Position numbers and translations under genes: made by a program. A stretch of DNA of 64,000 nucleotides from Pseudofabraea citricarpa (Eukaryota > Ascomycota > Leotiomycetes > Helotiales > Dermateaceae). The DNA is taken from contig JAPWGK010000028.1 of NCBI GenBank assembly GCA_029641185.1, forward strand, positions 1 to 64,000, in the 5' to 3' direction. Within the stretch, counting starts at the first letter, position 1; every line of letters begins with the position of its first letter. Positions 1 through 14,769 of the stretch are shown here, in pieces. Under the pieces are notes generated by a model that did not search any database, was not told where the DNA came from, and saw only the letters and a program-made list of their open reading frames with translations.

Positions 1-3000
1 TAGATATAAATTAAAGAAATTTATTTAAAGAGAAAATATTTATATTCTTACTAATAATATTAAGCCTTCTAAAGATAAAGCTATTATTAGAATATTAATA
101 TATCTAAACCTTAGAGATCCTAATAAGCTTTTACTAAGCCCTAAGATAAAGCTTATTAGTAATTTACCTAGTTTTTTAAAAATACTCTTATAATTATAAG
201 AATAACCTAATAATTCTAGGCTAATTTCCTAAGTATTAGTTAGGATAAATTAGTAAGATAATATATAAGAAACCTCTTTAGAGGAAGCTAATAATAATAA
301 GATTAATATAATTATTAAAAATACTAAAAAAGAAGTACTAGAGAAAGCTCTTATTATACGATCCTAAGTAATTATATAAGCGGCTTATATAAAAGAGATT
401 TTTAGATAATAAAAACTTAATAAATAATAAGAATTAATTTTATATAAAAAAAAGCTAGTAATAATAATTAGATAAAAAACTAGTTATAATATATTAATAA
501 TAACACGTAAAAGACTAAGAGTAAGACGTTTCTCTCTAGAGTATCTTTTTTATCTTTAGCCTAATATATAATATTTTAATACCTAGTATTTTAAAGGAAA
601 AATTATATTCGATTTAAGGTTTAAATATTTTTTAGAGGCTTTTTTTACTTAATATTTTACTAATAAATTTCCTTTTATATTATTATTATTATTTTTTATA
701 TATTATTTATTTAAGTTTAGTTTTAATTTCTTAATTTAAGTATTATTTCTTTATTTATTTCTTTTTTATAGTTAGGGGACGACTAATATATTAGGGGAAA
801 AAAAAAAAGTCCTTAAATTATAAAAAGTCTTTTAAGAATTAAAAGTTATAATAAGACTCTAGGAGTTTTTACTAAGTATATATTAAGTACTCTAGGTATT
901 ATTAATAAGCTTACCTAGGTAATTTTTTAAATAGTTTTAAATAGAATTTATATAAATATAAGATAAAAATATTATAAATTATTAAATAAAATAATATTTT
1001 AATTCTATAAATATAAATTTATTTATTTATCTAAATATATAATTATATATAAGACTAGGTATTAAAAAATAAGAACTCTAAACCTAGAAATAATTTATTA
1101 TTATAAACGCTTAAGTAAAAACTTTATAAGAATAAAATATAAAAGGATTTCTTACTAAGACTCCTAGATTATATATAAAGTCTACTTAGTAGACTTCTTA
1201 AACTTATTAAAATTATTATAAAAGCGAATTAACTTATCCTAATTACTATTATTACTAGGTTTAATAGAGGTAATAATAAAGGTAAATATAAGGATAATAA
1301 TAATAGAAGTATTAGTAATAAGCTTCTTTTTCGTATAAGAGGCTTTTTTAAGAACTTTTAGAGTTTTATTATACTTTTTATAAGTTTTATAAAGCTCTAA
1401 GTAACTCTTAGGAAATAATAAAAGATCTTTCTTATAAAAGCGATTATAAATTACTAGTATAATTTATTTTAAATCGTATATAATATTAACTAAAATCTAA
1501 AGGTCGCTTAAGTATTTATCTAGTCTCTTAGTTATTTTATTCTTTTTATTCTTAGTATTATAAAGATAATATAATATAAATATCTTATTTCGAATCTTAA
1601 GAATAAAAATATCTAGCTTATTAAGATACTTAAGCTAAAATAATATTAGCTAAGGTTATATAAGTTAGAAATAAATTACTTATATAAATATAATATTTTA
1701 AGTAATTAGAACTAATAATATAAGAATAATATCTATTACCTAAAAGATAAGAATAATTAAGTAGTATAATAAGTATAAAGAAAACTCTCTTAATATAAAG
1801 AGAATATAAGAACGATTTTATAAGAGCTTTTAGCTTTCTAGAAAATAATAAAAAAGTAAAAGTAATATTAAAAGTATTATAATATAATTATTTTAAAGGT
1901 AAAAAGATTTAGTTATTATTAGGACTAAAAAAACGCTTTAGAGTACTTTTTAGGTATATAAGAATCTCTTACTAAGAGTATATTTTATAAGATAAGAAAA
2001 TAAAAAGAGATTCTTCTTCTTTTTTTTCTTTCTAGTTATTATCTTTATTATAAGAATTATTATTAATATTTATACTTATATTCTTAGCTTATTAATTAAT
2101 AGCTTTATTAATATAATTAAAATCGCTAGTATTAAAGAGATTAAAGCTCTTATTAATTATAAGAGTAATAATATCCTTAGAAATAATTATATTATCCTTT
2201 AGATTTATAACTAGATTTTTTAAAGCTATAATTTTATTATCTTTCTCTTTTATTAAGAAAGATAAGTATAACTTAACTTAATAATATAACTACTTATATT
2301 TCTTAACTAGAATATTAGACTAATCTCCTTTTAATTTAGTTAGAGTAATAAGTAATATAATTCTAGTATTAAAAGTAAAAGGCTAAATTAAAACTTAACT
2401 TTATAATTAAGTCTAATAACTAAGAGTTAAAATACTAGTAAATAGAAAGCTTATATTACTTAATAGTTAATTACCTTTTAACTTAGGAGTTACTAGAATA
2501 ACCTTTTTAATTATAAAGTTTACGTATTACTTTAACTAATAAACCTAATCTTTTAGGATAATATCTATAAACTTTAGAAACTTCTTTTAAATAAACTTAA
2601 GATTACTAGTAATAACCTTCTTCTTTTAATAAATATAAAATAAGTTTTTTATATTATATATTAAGTTTTATAAATACTTAGTTAATACTTAGTAAGATCT
2701 TATAAAATAAAAGAATAAACTTACTAGAAGGTAATTAATAAACTAGAGTTTTTTTTCTTACTTCTTAGTATAAAGATTCTTTTATAAAGCTAAGATCTTT
2801 TTTAAGTAATTATAAATATACTTTCTTACCTTTAACTTATTTTTATTTAAGAAGTTAAATAAGATATCTAGTATAATCTTTTTCTTATTTTTCTAACTTA
2901 GAATTTTCTCCTAAGGCTAAAATTAGTAGTTAGATAATAAATAAGAAGACTAAGAAACTTATAAAAGAAAATATAAATTTTATAAAAGTAATATAATAAA

Positions 3001-6000
3001 ACTCGTAAATAATAATTAGATAATTATAATACTTTAGTAAAAGATTTTAAGTATTATTAGGTAAATCTAATTTATAATACGTATCTTTTAATATCTAGAG
3101 CGAATTTTTCTCTAAAAGTATATTATATAAAACTTTAAAGATAAAAGTAATTATTTTATTTTTATTATTAAGTATATTAAATAAAAAGTAATTATACTCT
3201 AGAGCTATAAAAGTCTTAGCTTATTATTATATTATTTTACTAATAGTATCTTATTTTATAGGTTATATATTTTTTAGATTATTAGAAATAATTAAATTAT
3301 TAAAAGTAAAAGAGTATTTAAATAAGCTTAGCTTTATATAAAGTTTATACTAATATTTTATTATTAGCTTAAAGATAACTTATTATTTAATAAGATAAAG
3401 CTTATCCTTAAGTCTATTAAGAGTATTATATAAGATAATAAAATCTAAGAGTATTAAAACTAAGTTAAAATATACGCTTATTAACTTATTAGTATTTATA
3501 ATTATCTTCTCTTTTAGGATAAAGATAATTTATATAAAAGTTAGCTTAAGCTTAGATATAATAATTTAGGGTATATATTTATTTAAAGTAGCAAGTATCC
3601 TTATAATTACTTAGTATATAAAATACCTTAATAAAATATTACTTATCTTTTATAAGATAATTTAATAAAACTTTTATAAAGTAAGATAAAATAGAAAACT
3701 TATATAAAAAGATACTAGTATATATATTATCTTTTATAATAGTAATAAGTTCTTATATTTAGTATAAGTACTTATAATTAATTATACGAACTTTTATTAA
3801 GCTCTTATAAAAGATAATAAGAGAAAAAAAGATAAACTTATTATATTAAAATAATTTATAGCTAGCTTCTTAAGAATAAGATTAAAAGTTTTATACTTAG
3901 ATTAAGATTATAATATAAGAAATAATTAATATAAAAGTAAATTAATATATATTATTAACTTATATAATAAGATTAATAATAAATAATTTAAGAATTAGAG
4001 ATAAAAATTATAAAAGAACTTACTAGGTCTAAAAGAAAAAAAGTAAATATATTAGAGATTAAAAAAAAAGAATAATAAAGATTTAGTAAGATATTATAAA
4101 GTTAAAGTTATAAAGATATTTTATTTTAGTTCGAATAAAGGAAATAAAAGAATTTATAAGTAAGAGGCGATTTAATTAAAATACCCTTTTTTTATATAAT
4201 AAAAGATAAATATTATAATTATAATTAAAAGAAAGAATATAATATTAAATTAATCTTTAGAAGATAAAAATAATAAATATTAAAGTTTATAATATATTTA
4301 AACGAAAAAAAAAGAGAATTATAATTTTATATCTTAAGTTAAAAGATTTTTTATAGTTAAAACGCTTAGTTTTATACTAGAAGTAATAATTCTTATAAGA
4401 GATCTAAGCTAAGAATAACTTAACTAGTTATTAGGAGTATTTATTAGAGAAATATAAGTTTATTTATTATAAGGGAAAAATAATCTAAGAGTTATAAGAT
4501 TATCTTTTAGAAGATAATTAAAAGAGCGAATTATAATAGCCTAGAGTTATAAGAGATATATATCTTATACTTTAACTTTAATTTATTAAAGATAAAAGAT
4601 ACTTAATAATATTATAAGAAAAGCTATTATATAAGAGATAAATATAATAAGATTATATATTTAATTTATTACTTTCTTTACTTTTATAAGAAGTTATTAT
4701 TATCTTAGGTATTATTATATAAGGGTTTTATAAGTATTTTTTAAGTATTCTAGGAATTATATATTATTATTTATATTTTATTATTATAATTAATTAATTG
4801 CTTCTTTTGCCTTTTACCTTTATAACTATTAATTCGATTACTAAATATATCTTATATATAGTTATATATATTATATTAGTTACTAGTTACGTTTATAGTA
4901 TTATAAATTCGAATACGCCCTAATATTTATTATCTTATTATACTAGCTATTTTTTACTTTTAATATAAGCCTTATAAGATCCTTATAATTAACTTCTTAG
5001 GGTTAGCCGTCTTATAACTTTAAGTTAAAAGGTTTTATAATAATTAAATAAAAATTTATTAGATTATAAGATATATTAATAATATAAGTTTTACTTATAA
5101 TACTAATTAATTTATATAATCTTTTTTATTCTTATTTCTCTTTTTATACTAGGATATCCGATTATAATAATAATAATACTATTAAGTTTATATAAGAGTT
5201 ATTTTATATAACTAATATCTTTTTAACTAATTACTAAATATAAAAACGTTTAACTTCTTATATTATTAGGTTTATTACCTTTTTATACTTTATTATAAAT
5301 ATAACTAGGGTATTATCCTAGCTTATTCTTAGGTAAATACTAAAAACAAGTAATATAAGTACTAGTTTATTAGATCTTATAAAATTATTAATAACTTTTA
5401 TAATTATTTAAAAAATAATATTCTTATTAATATATTTATTTTTTAATTTTATATAAAGTATTTTATATATATATTATAAAGGTATATAATACCTTTTTAT
5501 TTTCCTAATATTATTATAAGCTTTTATAAGAACTTTCTTAGTCTTAGTTATTATTACTAATATATTTTATTAAAACTTAGATATTATAAAGTTTATACTA
5601 GTATTATATATAAAGAAATCTAGTAAACTAAGGTATATATTAATCTATAATATACGAAGTATATTTTATATAATTTCTACTTTTATATCTTTTAGAAACT
5701 TTATTATATTAAATAATATTACTTTATTAACTATATATATTACTAGTTTTTTATCTAAATATATAATATTAATTACTATTAAGTAGTTAAAATTTATATC
5801 TTTCTTAATAATAAATTTAAATCGCCCTAGTAATTTAAAATAAATTTAATAATACTTATAAAATTTTATAAGATTCTTAAGTATTAAAATCTTAAAATCT
5901 TAATTTATTTTCTTAAGAATTTCTATTAATCTTTATATAAAAGGATATCTAAATCTATAATATACCTAATAAAGCTTAGACTTTATTAGATAATATAATA

Positions 6001-7096
6001 TAATTACCTTTAGTTAATCTAGTAATATAAATAGATATTCTTATTTTCGTACTAAAGATATAATTTTCTTACCTTAGATAAAAATATTTTATAAGTTATC
6101 GATTCGTATAAATATCTTATTTATATCTTATATATAAAGTAAGAATAATATTAAGACTAATATAATATAAAATATAATATTTCTAATTAATATCTTAAGA
6201 TTAATAATTTCTTTTATTATTAAGAGTTTCTTCCTAAAGTATATAATATTACTTCTTATTGTTCGTATATAATTATAAGTTTAAATATTATTATTATAAT
6301 ACTTAAAACTAAGGTTCTCTTATTATTAAGATCTCTAATACTCTTATATTTAGTATAATATCTTAGAATATCTCTAATAAATATTTATTCTTATTAATAT
6401 ACTTATTTATTTTATATATAACCGACTTTTCTATTAACTTTATTTAGAGACTAGAAATATCTTATCTTATAAGAAGATAATTTATCTTCTAGTTATCTAA
6501 GGTTATCTTAATAGATTATATATTATCTTTAATAAAATCGATTAAGAAATATTTATATAAAAACTCTTTTTTTTTTATCTTAGTCTAATATACCTAGGTA
6601 TTACTAGAATATTTACTTTTATTTATTATTCTTATAACCTAAATAAGTATCTTACTTATTATTCTTAAGTTACTAGTAGAAAGTAATAAATACGTTAAAT
6701 TATTATATCTTCTTATTAGAAAGAGATTTAATATTAAGATAATTCTTATACTAAAGTAAGTAATTCTTTAAAATTAATTAAGAATTAGTTAAATTTATTA
6801 TCTTAGATATATTAGTTTTAAGATTTATAATATATATATATCTTAGTTCGTTTTTTATTTATATAATTACTCGACTAATACCTTAGCTTTTAGTATATAT
6901 AATATTTCTAGTTATTATTAAATTTTCTTTTATCTTTTTAATCTTCTTAGAAACTTCTCTTTTTCTTAAATTAATTAAAATTTAATAGTTTATTATACTT
7001 TGTATAACCTTAGTAATATTAGTTTTAGTTATTATACTTTTAGTTCGTCTAATATTAGTCGTATTAGTAATTATAATAACTTATATATTATATATA

Positions 7097-7287
<191 letters not shown>

Positions 7288-8892
7288 ACGTCTCTTAGAT
7301 ATATAATAATAATTAGTTATATTATATAATAATAATAATAGTAGATCTTAATTCTAAGTAAAGCCTTTTAAATATTAGGACTAGTTTATAAAGTACGAAA
7401 TTATATTCTAGGATATTATAGTATATATTTAATATTTAATCTTATAAGTTATACTTATTTTAGTATTAGACTAAAAATCCTTATTATATTATATAAAGTA
7501 TATTAAATAAGATCTTAAGATATTTAAGTCTTAATTTATCTAGGTATTACTAGATAATTTCCTAGAATATAATCTTATATTACTCTAAGAGATATAATTA
7601 TTTATTCTCTTTAGTTTTAAAATAATCTTTTATTATTTATATTATTATATAAAGATTATAGTTTTAGCTAAATATCTTATTATAATAAAATTCGAACGCT
7701 TTATCTTAAAGTATTATAGAGAATACTAAATAATAACTATAATCTAGTATTTCTACTTTATTATAATAATTAAAAAATACTTATATTTTTATATTAAGAA
7801 TATTATATAATTTACTTATATATTTTCTTTTATTTAATATACTATAGATTTTTATTAGCTTAGTAATTAACTTATTAACTAATAATACTCTAGGTTCTTA
7901 AATATATTATTATTATTATAAAAGACTTTATATAAGATTATCTTAAGGATATAAAGTTATAAAAGGTTATCTTTTAAGCTAGAAGACTTAGATTTAAGAT
8001 ACTAGTAAACCTTAGGTAAATACTAGACTAAGATATACGAGAGTTAAAATATTAGTTCGGATTATATTCTTCTCTTTATATTATATAAGCTTCGATTTAC
8101 CCTAGAAAGATATATATATTCTTAATTAATAATCGAATATATTACTCTAATATTATTATTAGGCTTATTATAAAGATATTATATAAAATACTTAGTAGGA
8201 GTAACTAATATATTAGATCCTTTAGCTTATATATTAAATCGAACTTTCCTTTCGTACGCTTTTATTTACTTCTTAATCTTATCTTTAGTTTATATATAAG
8301 GTTTCTTCTTATTTAAGAGATTTACTAAAAGTTAGGTATAAAATATAAATCCTAATTTAAGTTTAGTAAATACTTTATATATATATAAGTACGTATAAAC
8401 TTTAGATATAATTACCTTTAATATTATACTAAATATTACTAATATTTATTCTTAAAATATATTCTTAAGATTATCTTATAATCTATTATCTTTTATCTTT
8501 TATTTCTTTTATATATTAATATTTGCTATCGATATACGTATTAATAAGTACGTTAGTATATTTATTTATATTAGTTATATTAATTCTATTACTTTATTAT
8601 TTAGGGTTAATAAGATATTTTCTTTTTATTATAGAACTTATTATTACTTATAAGTTTTATAAAAGATTTTTTCTAGTTAAAGTCGTATTATTTCGTCTAG
8701 AGATAATATCTTTTATTTTATATTAGTTAAACTTATAAAGTATTCTTTTAGATTAAATAAATAAGCTAAGATTTACCTTTAATAATCTTATTAAGAATTT
8801 TTATATATTAAGTTCTAAAAAACCTTATTAATTTATAATCTTATTTCGTATATAAGATTATTATATAATAGTTAAGTTAAACTACTAATTAA

Positions 8893-9220
8893 TATTAGTA
8901 TAATTATCTTATAATTATATATATATATAAATAATATATATATAATTATAAATATATATTAATACTTAGTTAATTAATTAGTTTAATTTATCTATAAATA
9001 CTTAACTTATATATAATATATTATTCGTACGAAATACTAAGACTTAATTAAATACTTATAACTTAAGAGATACGAGTAAAAAGTATATAATCCTTTTAAT
9101 ATATAAGTTAATATATTTGTAAATAAATTAATAAATTAATTAACTAAGTATTAATATATATTCGTAATTATATATATATTATTTATATATATATATAATT
9201 ATAAGATAATTATACTAATA
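8893..9220. repeat. Large inverted repeat, about 88-bp arms, 152-bp loop
   Basis: The left arm (about 8893-8980) and the reverse complement of the right arm (about 9133-9220) agree over roughly 88 bp with only two differences. Both differences are C/T- or G/A-type changes in one CG/TA pair. The arms end in TATTAGTATAATTATC at the outer edges. The structure resembles a foldback or MITE-like element, or a head-to-head duplication. No coding sequence lies in the loop, and I could not define a target-site duplication. Confidence 0.75.
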
Positions 9221-12109
9221 GGGATTTTATATAATTCGAACTTATATTAGGAAATATACTTTAGAGTAAATTATAAGTATAAGCAGATAATTAAGAGAAG
9301 CTTACTTAAGAGCTTTAGCTTTAGTTTAACTAGGTTATATTTTTATAAAATAAATATAATAAGTAAAAGATCTTAAATTTTAAGCTCTCTTAACTTAAGT
9401 ATATACTTTAACTCTTACTATTAATAATATTAATCTTCTTAATAATTATATAATAAAAGAACGTATAATATATAATAATAAGATCCCTAATTTTATAATC
9501 TTATAATAAAATACTAAATATTAAATCTAGAATTATAGAAAGCTTTATAAGTTTATATATAATAAAAGCGAGAAAATTCTTTTATTTCTTATAAAAATCG
9601 AATTATTAAACGTAAATAAAAGAGGTAATATAATTTATTAATAAATACTTTAAATAAGAGAAAAAAGATAATAGAAAGGTTTTAGCTTCTTATAATATTA
9701 TAAAAGAATACTTATAATTCTTTTTAATAACTAGATAATAAATCTTAGGTTTATAAATAAGATTATTAGTATAATAAAAAAAGTTATTCTTAAGGAAAGT
9801 TTTAATAATATATATCTTTCTTTATTTAGTTCTTTTACTAACTTAAGTCGATTAATTTATTAGATACCTCTTAATAATATATATATTTTATATAATAAAT
9901 TATTCTCTTATTTATTATTTAAACTAAAGGATTTTTCTATTAAATATTTGTTTCCTAGTATTAAGCTAAGCTTAATATTAATCTTTTTATTTTGAGGCTT
10001 AATAATATATTCGTTTATTACCTAGGGTAAGTTTTTTACTTAGGTTTAGATTCTTATATCTATAGCTTTTATAATTATAAATTATAAATCCTAAGACTTT
10101 ACGTATTTATATATTATTATTAATATTAAGCTAAGACTAAGAGTATTAATATATTAAAAATAAATATTATTAAATATTTAGCTTAAGCGAATTAAATTAC
10201 TTAAAAGTATTTAGTTTAAGAAATAAATTACTTTTAATAATATTATTATTAAGCTAAAGTTTAACCTTTTATATAAACTTAAGAGATTAGTAGCCTTAAA
10301 AGACTAATAAGAAACCTTAGAATTTTATTAGTATTTTTTTAGGTAATAAAATAATATTAGGAAATAATATAATTAAAATATATTTATTTACTTTTATAAA
10401 ATCTTTATTTTATTTATATAAGCGAGGTTTAAAATCTAATATCTTTTTATATATTTTAAACGATTATTTATATATAATAGGGGTTTTTATAATAAATTAT
10501 TTATATAACTTAGCTTTCTCTTTTATAAATTAACTAATAATAATATAAAATTATAGCTTAAGTTTTAAAAGTACGCGTATATATACTTTATATTTATCTT
10601 TTTTTATCTTATTCCTTAGCTTTAGTTTTATTTATATTTATCGTCTTTTTAATTTTAGTTTAACTTATTATTATTCTTTATAACTTAAATATTTTAATTA
10701 AGGTTATTTTAAGTTATAACACGTATTTTTATTAGTAAAAGGTAATAAACTTAGTTTCTTATCGAATTTATTTTACCTACTAGTATTCCTCTAAGACTTA
10801 TTAAGAAGATACTAGTTAAAGAGATATTAGTTAAAAAGATATCTATTAAGAAGATAATATCTTTAGAAGATATAAATAAACCCTCTAGTTTAGGTATAAA
10901 AGTAAAAAGTATATATTTAATCTTTTTTATTTTCTTTATAAAAAGCTAATATCTTATAATATTACCTAGTACTTAATAAAATTTATTAGATATATAAGTT
11001 CCTAATAAATAATTATTTATTTATTAAATATTTAAATATTATTAACTTACTTAATATTTAGTCTCTTAACTAACTTTAGTATTATTACTAGGGCTAAATT
11101 TTATTCCTTCTTTTAATATTATTTATAATAAAAATAATCTTTTATAATTTATTTCTTTTACTCTTTTATTTTACTTTTTACTAATAAAAGTATTTTAGTT
11201 ATAATATTTTTTTTTTCGATTAACTTAATTATTAATATTATCTTTAACCTAGCTTCTAGTATTATTCTCTTTTATAAATAATATATCTTAACTTAGTCGG
11301 TTAAGACTTAAGTTTTACTTAATTTTTTAGATATACTTAATTATATTATATTTAATTATAAGCTAAAGAATATTTATTTATTATTTTATAATAACTTAAG
11401 CTTAAGTATTTAGGGATAAGAGTAAGCTAAAAAGAATTATTATCTTATAACTAAGAATAACCCTTAAAAACTTTTTTTAGTATATAATATATTAGGAAAA
11501 TTATTTACTTTAGTCTAGATAAATCTTTTTCTTATAATATAAGGGGAAAGTTAACTTAGATTATAATAATTAAGGTTAATTAAAATATATAACTTATATT
11601 ATATTAATTTTTTAAGACTTTTTTTATCTTAAGTAAATTAACTAATAAGATTTTAGCTAAGATAACTAAGATAATATAAAAGGAAAAAATAACTTCTAAG
11701 AATTCTAGGATTTTATAATTATACTTATATAATAATAAGAATAATATATAACTTAAGACGGATATATATTTAGTTTATTTTATTATAAGTATAATTATTA
11801 TTATATAATTATTTTTATAAACTTATAATTTCTCTAAAATTATATATTAGCCTAATATAACTAGTAGATTTATTAAGGATAAAGAAATTATCTCTAGGAT
11901 TAAATATAAGTTTAGTAAAGTTTACTTACTCTAAGAAGCTAAACCTTAGGTATAAATTCTAATTATTTTATCTAAGTATTATTATTAAGAATAAGAAGAA
12001 AAGAAGATAAAAGAGAAAAAAAAAAAAAAAGAAAAAAAGAAAGGATTAATTAAATATTTTTAGTTATATATAAATATATCTTTTACTTTTATTTTTACCT
12101 TAATTTACC

Positions 12110-12540
12110 TCTTATATCTCTTAGAATAAGAAATAAAATAAAAGAGGTTTACTTCTTAGAATAAAAAATAAAATAAAAAGAAGTTTATCTTTTAGAATAA
12201 GAAATAAAATAAGAAGAAGTTTAAGATATATATAATAAGAGAGAAAGCTAGAAAAGTTTATCTCTTAAAATAAGAAATAAAATAAAAAAGGTTTAAGATA
12301 TATATAATAAAGAGAAAACTAAAAAGTTTATATTAATTAGGCGGCCTCTAATTAATTCTTTTAGTATATATTCTAGTTAATTAATATTTTAGCTTTTAAT
12401 TAATTAATATTTTAGCTTCTAGTTAGTTAAAGTTTTATCTTCTAGTTAGTTAATATTCTAGCTTTTAGTTAACTAAAATTTCTTAAATCTTACCTTTTAG
12501 TTAATTACTTTCTAGCTTTTAGTTAGCTAAATTTTCCTTA
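12110..12540. repeat. Degenerate short tandem motifs in AT-rich block
   Basis: Two adjacent low-complexity runs. From about 12,120 to 12,300 there are recurrences of a motif like AGAATAAGAAATAAAATAA. From about 12,350 to 12,530 there are recurrences of a motif like TAGTTAATTAATATTTTAGC. The copies are imperfect and of variable period. No gene is visible. Confidence 0.5.
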
Positions 12541-13722
12541 ATCTTATATTTTTCTTATTAATTTCTTAAAAAATCAAATATTAAAAGAAATAAACTAGAA
12601 ATTATAAAAAGATATATTTTTAGTATTAAACTTATAATAATTAAATTAAATATTTAATAGTAATAAAAAGGTTTAAGAGAATTAAAAAGGTTTAAAAAAA
12701 GATATTTAGGTTTATAAGAATTATTAAAATATAAGATCTCTTAAAGTATAATATTAGTAGATAAAAATAATCTACTAAGAACGACTTAAAAGTAAACTTC
12801 TTAGTAATAAGAATTATAATAAGAAGGTCTTAAAATTTTATAAAATTTTCGATTATAAGATAAAAAAGAAATAAGAAGTTACTTATAAAATAATAAAAGT
12901 AACTAAAAAAGATAATTATACTAAAAAGTTTCTTATAATATATTATATTTTATATATATTATATTTTTAAATAAATAATATTACTAAGATAAAAAATCTT
13001 ATAAAACTTAATAAACTTAGGTTATACCTAAGAGCTAAGATTCTTATTAGCTAGAAATTATATAAGAAATACGATTTATTTTAATAATACCTAAATAAAA
13101 TAATAAGTATTAGTTTCGATTTTTATTATTTAAAAAACCTAGGTAAAATTAAAAAAGTTCGAAAAACTAATAATAATAATAATATATTTCTAAGAGATTT
13201 ATTAGATATTACTAATAAAAAGAAAGAAACTAAATTTTTAGACTAAAGAAAAAGATAAAGTTTATAATTATAAGAGGATAAATTATAGCTAAATTAATTA
13301 AATTAGATAAAATAACTACTAAGAAGTAAAAGCGCGAAAGAAATAATTATAAATTAGAAAACTTAAATAATAGCTCTAAGTATATAATATCTTATATACT
13401 AAAAAAAGTTAATTACTTAAAGAAAAAGCTTTATTATAGAACTTCTAATTCCTCTAAGAACTTCTTAAACGATTATTATAGTTATTTTACCTAAAGAAAA
13501 TAATATTATCTTTAAATTAAGTTAAAATAAAAGATCGTATATTACTAGTACGTTTAATTTTTATTATATACTTAAAGAATAAGAAGAAGAAGAATAATAA
13601 TTTAAGAAGAATTTAGTATATTTCTTTACTAAAGTTATTAGTAAAGTAAGCTAAAGTTAAGACTAAAGCTAATAAAAAGATAATCTAAGTATATAATAAA
13701 AAGAATTATAAATCTTAAGCTT

Positions 13723-13932
13723 TAGTAGATAAGCTTCTTAAATATCTTATTATAACTAAGTAATATCTTAAAAGTATTAATATTATCTTACTATAAACTA
13801 CTAGAATTCTTAGCCTTTAGTATATTCTAGTAGATAAGCTTCTTAAATACCTTATTATAATTAAGTAATATCTTAAAAGTATTAGTATTATCTTATTATA
13901 AACTACTAGAATTCTTAGCCTTTAGTATATAT
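13723..13932. repeat. Two tandem copies of a 105-bp unit
   Basis: Copy 1 begins at 13,723 and copy 2 at 13,828, each starting TAGTAGATAAGCTTCTTAAA and ending in TTAGCCTTTAGTATAT. The few differences between copies are mainly C/T and G/A transitions, as expected for RIP acting after duplication. Confidence 0.8.
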
Positions 13933-14340
13933 ATAATATATAAGTATATATATAATATATAAGTATATATAGTATAATTATCTATAATTATATATATATA
14001 TATATATATATATCAATATATAATACTTAGTGATTATTAGTAATTATTATAATATATACTTATATATATATTATTTATATAAATATAAGATAATCAATCT
14101 TATAATTAAGATATAGTAAAAGTATATAATCCTATATATATATATATATAAGTATATATATAATATATAAGTAGATATATACCTTTATTCTTTTATACTT
14201 AAAAGTTATATTATTATAATAGATTTAATATAAGTCGTCTTATTATAAATAAGTAGACTTCTAAGTCTTAAAAGAAAGAATTAACTTACTATTATTTATA
14301 AAACTTTCTTTAGTCTTAATATCTTCTTTAAACTAATTTT

Positions 14341-14710
14341 TCTTATAAAAATATAATAAGAAGGTTTTAGGTTATAATAAAATAAGTTATAATTACTAAG
14401 GAATATTTAATTCTTCTTATAAAAATATAATAAGAGGATTTTAGGTTATAATAAAATAAGTTATAATTACTAAGAAATATCTAATTCTTCTTATAAAGAT
14501 ATAATAAGAGGGTTTTAGGTTATAATAAAATAAGTTATAACTACTAAGAAATATTTGATTCTTCTTATAAAGATATAATAAGAGGGTTTTAGGTTATAAT
14601 AAAATAAGTTATAGCTATTAAGAAACGTTTAATTCTTCTTATAAAGATATAATAAGAGGATTTTAGGTTATAATAAAATAAGTTATAACTACTAAGGAAC
14701 GTTTAATTCT
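14341..14710. repeat. Five tandem copies of an exact 74-bp unit
   Basis: Unit starts (TCTTATAAA) fall at 14341, 14415, 14489, 14563 and 14637, with a final partial TCTTAT at 14711, so the spacing is exactly 74 bp throughout. Each unit contains TTTTAGGTTATAATAAAATA. Copies differ at a handful of positions, mostly transitions. No protein coding is supported. Confidence 0.88.
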
Positions 14711-14769
14711 TCTTATATATTAGCTAATATTAAAGCTATTAGCTTCTAATTTTTTTAACTAACGTATAT

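Noticed and set aside
8523..8726. 67-codon hydrophobic plus-strand ORF in the AT-rich block
   Set aside because: It opens with a TTG-type start, lies in RIP-like DNA, and its Ile/Leu/Tyr-rich content is what AT-rich sequence gives by chance.
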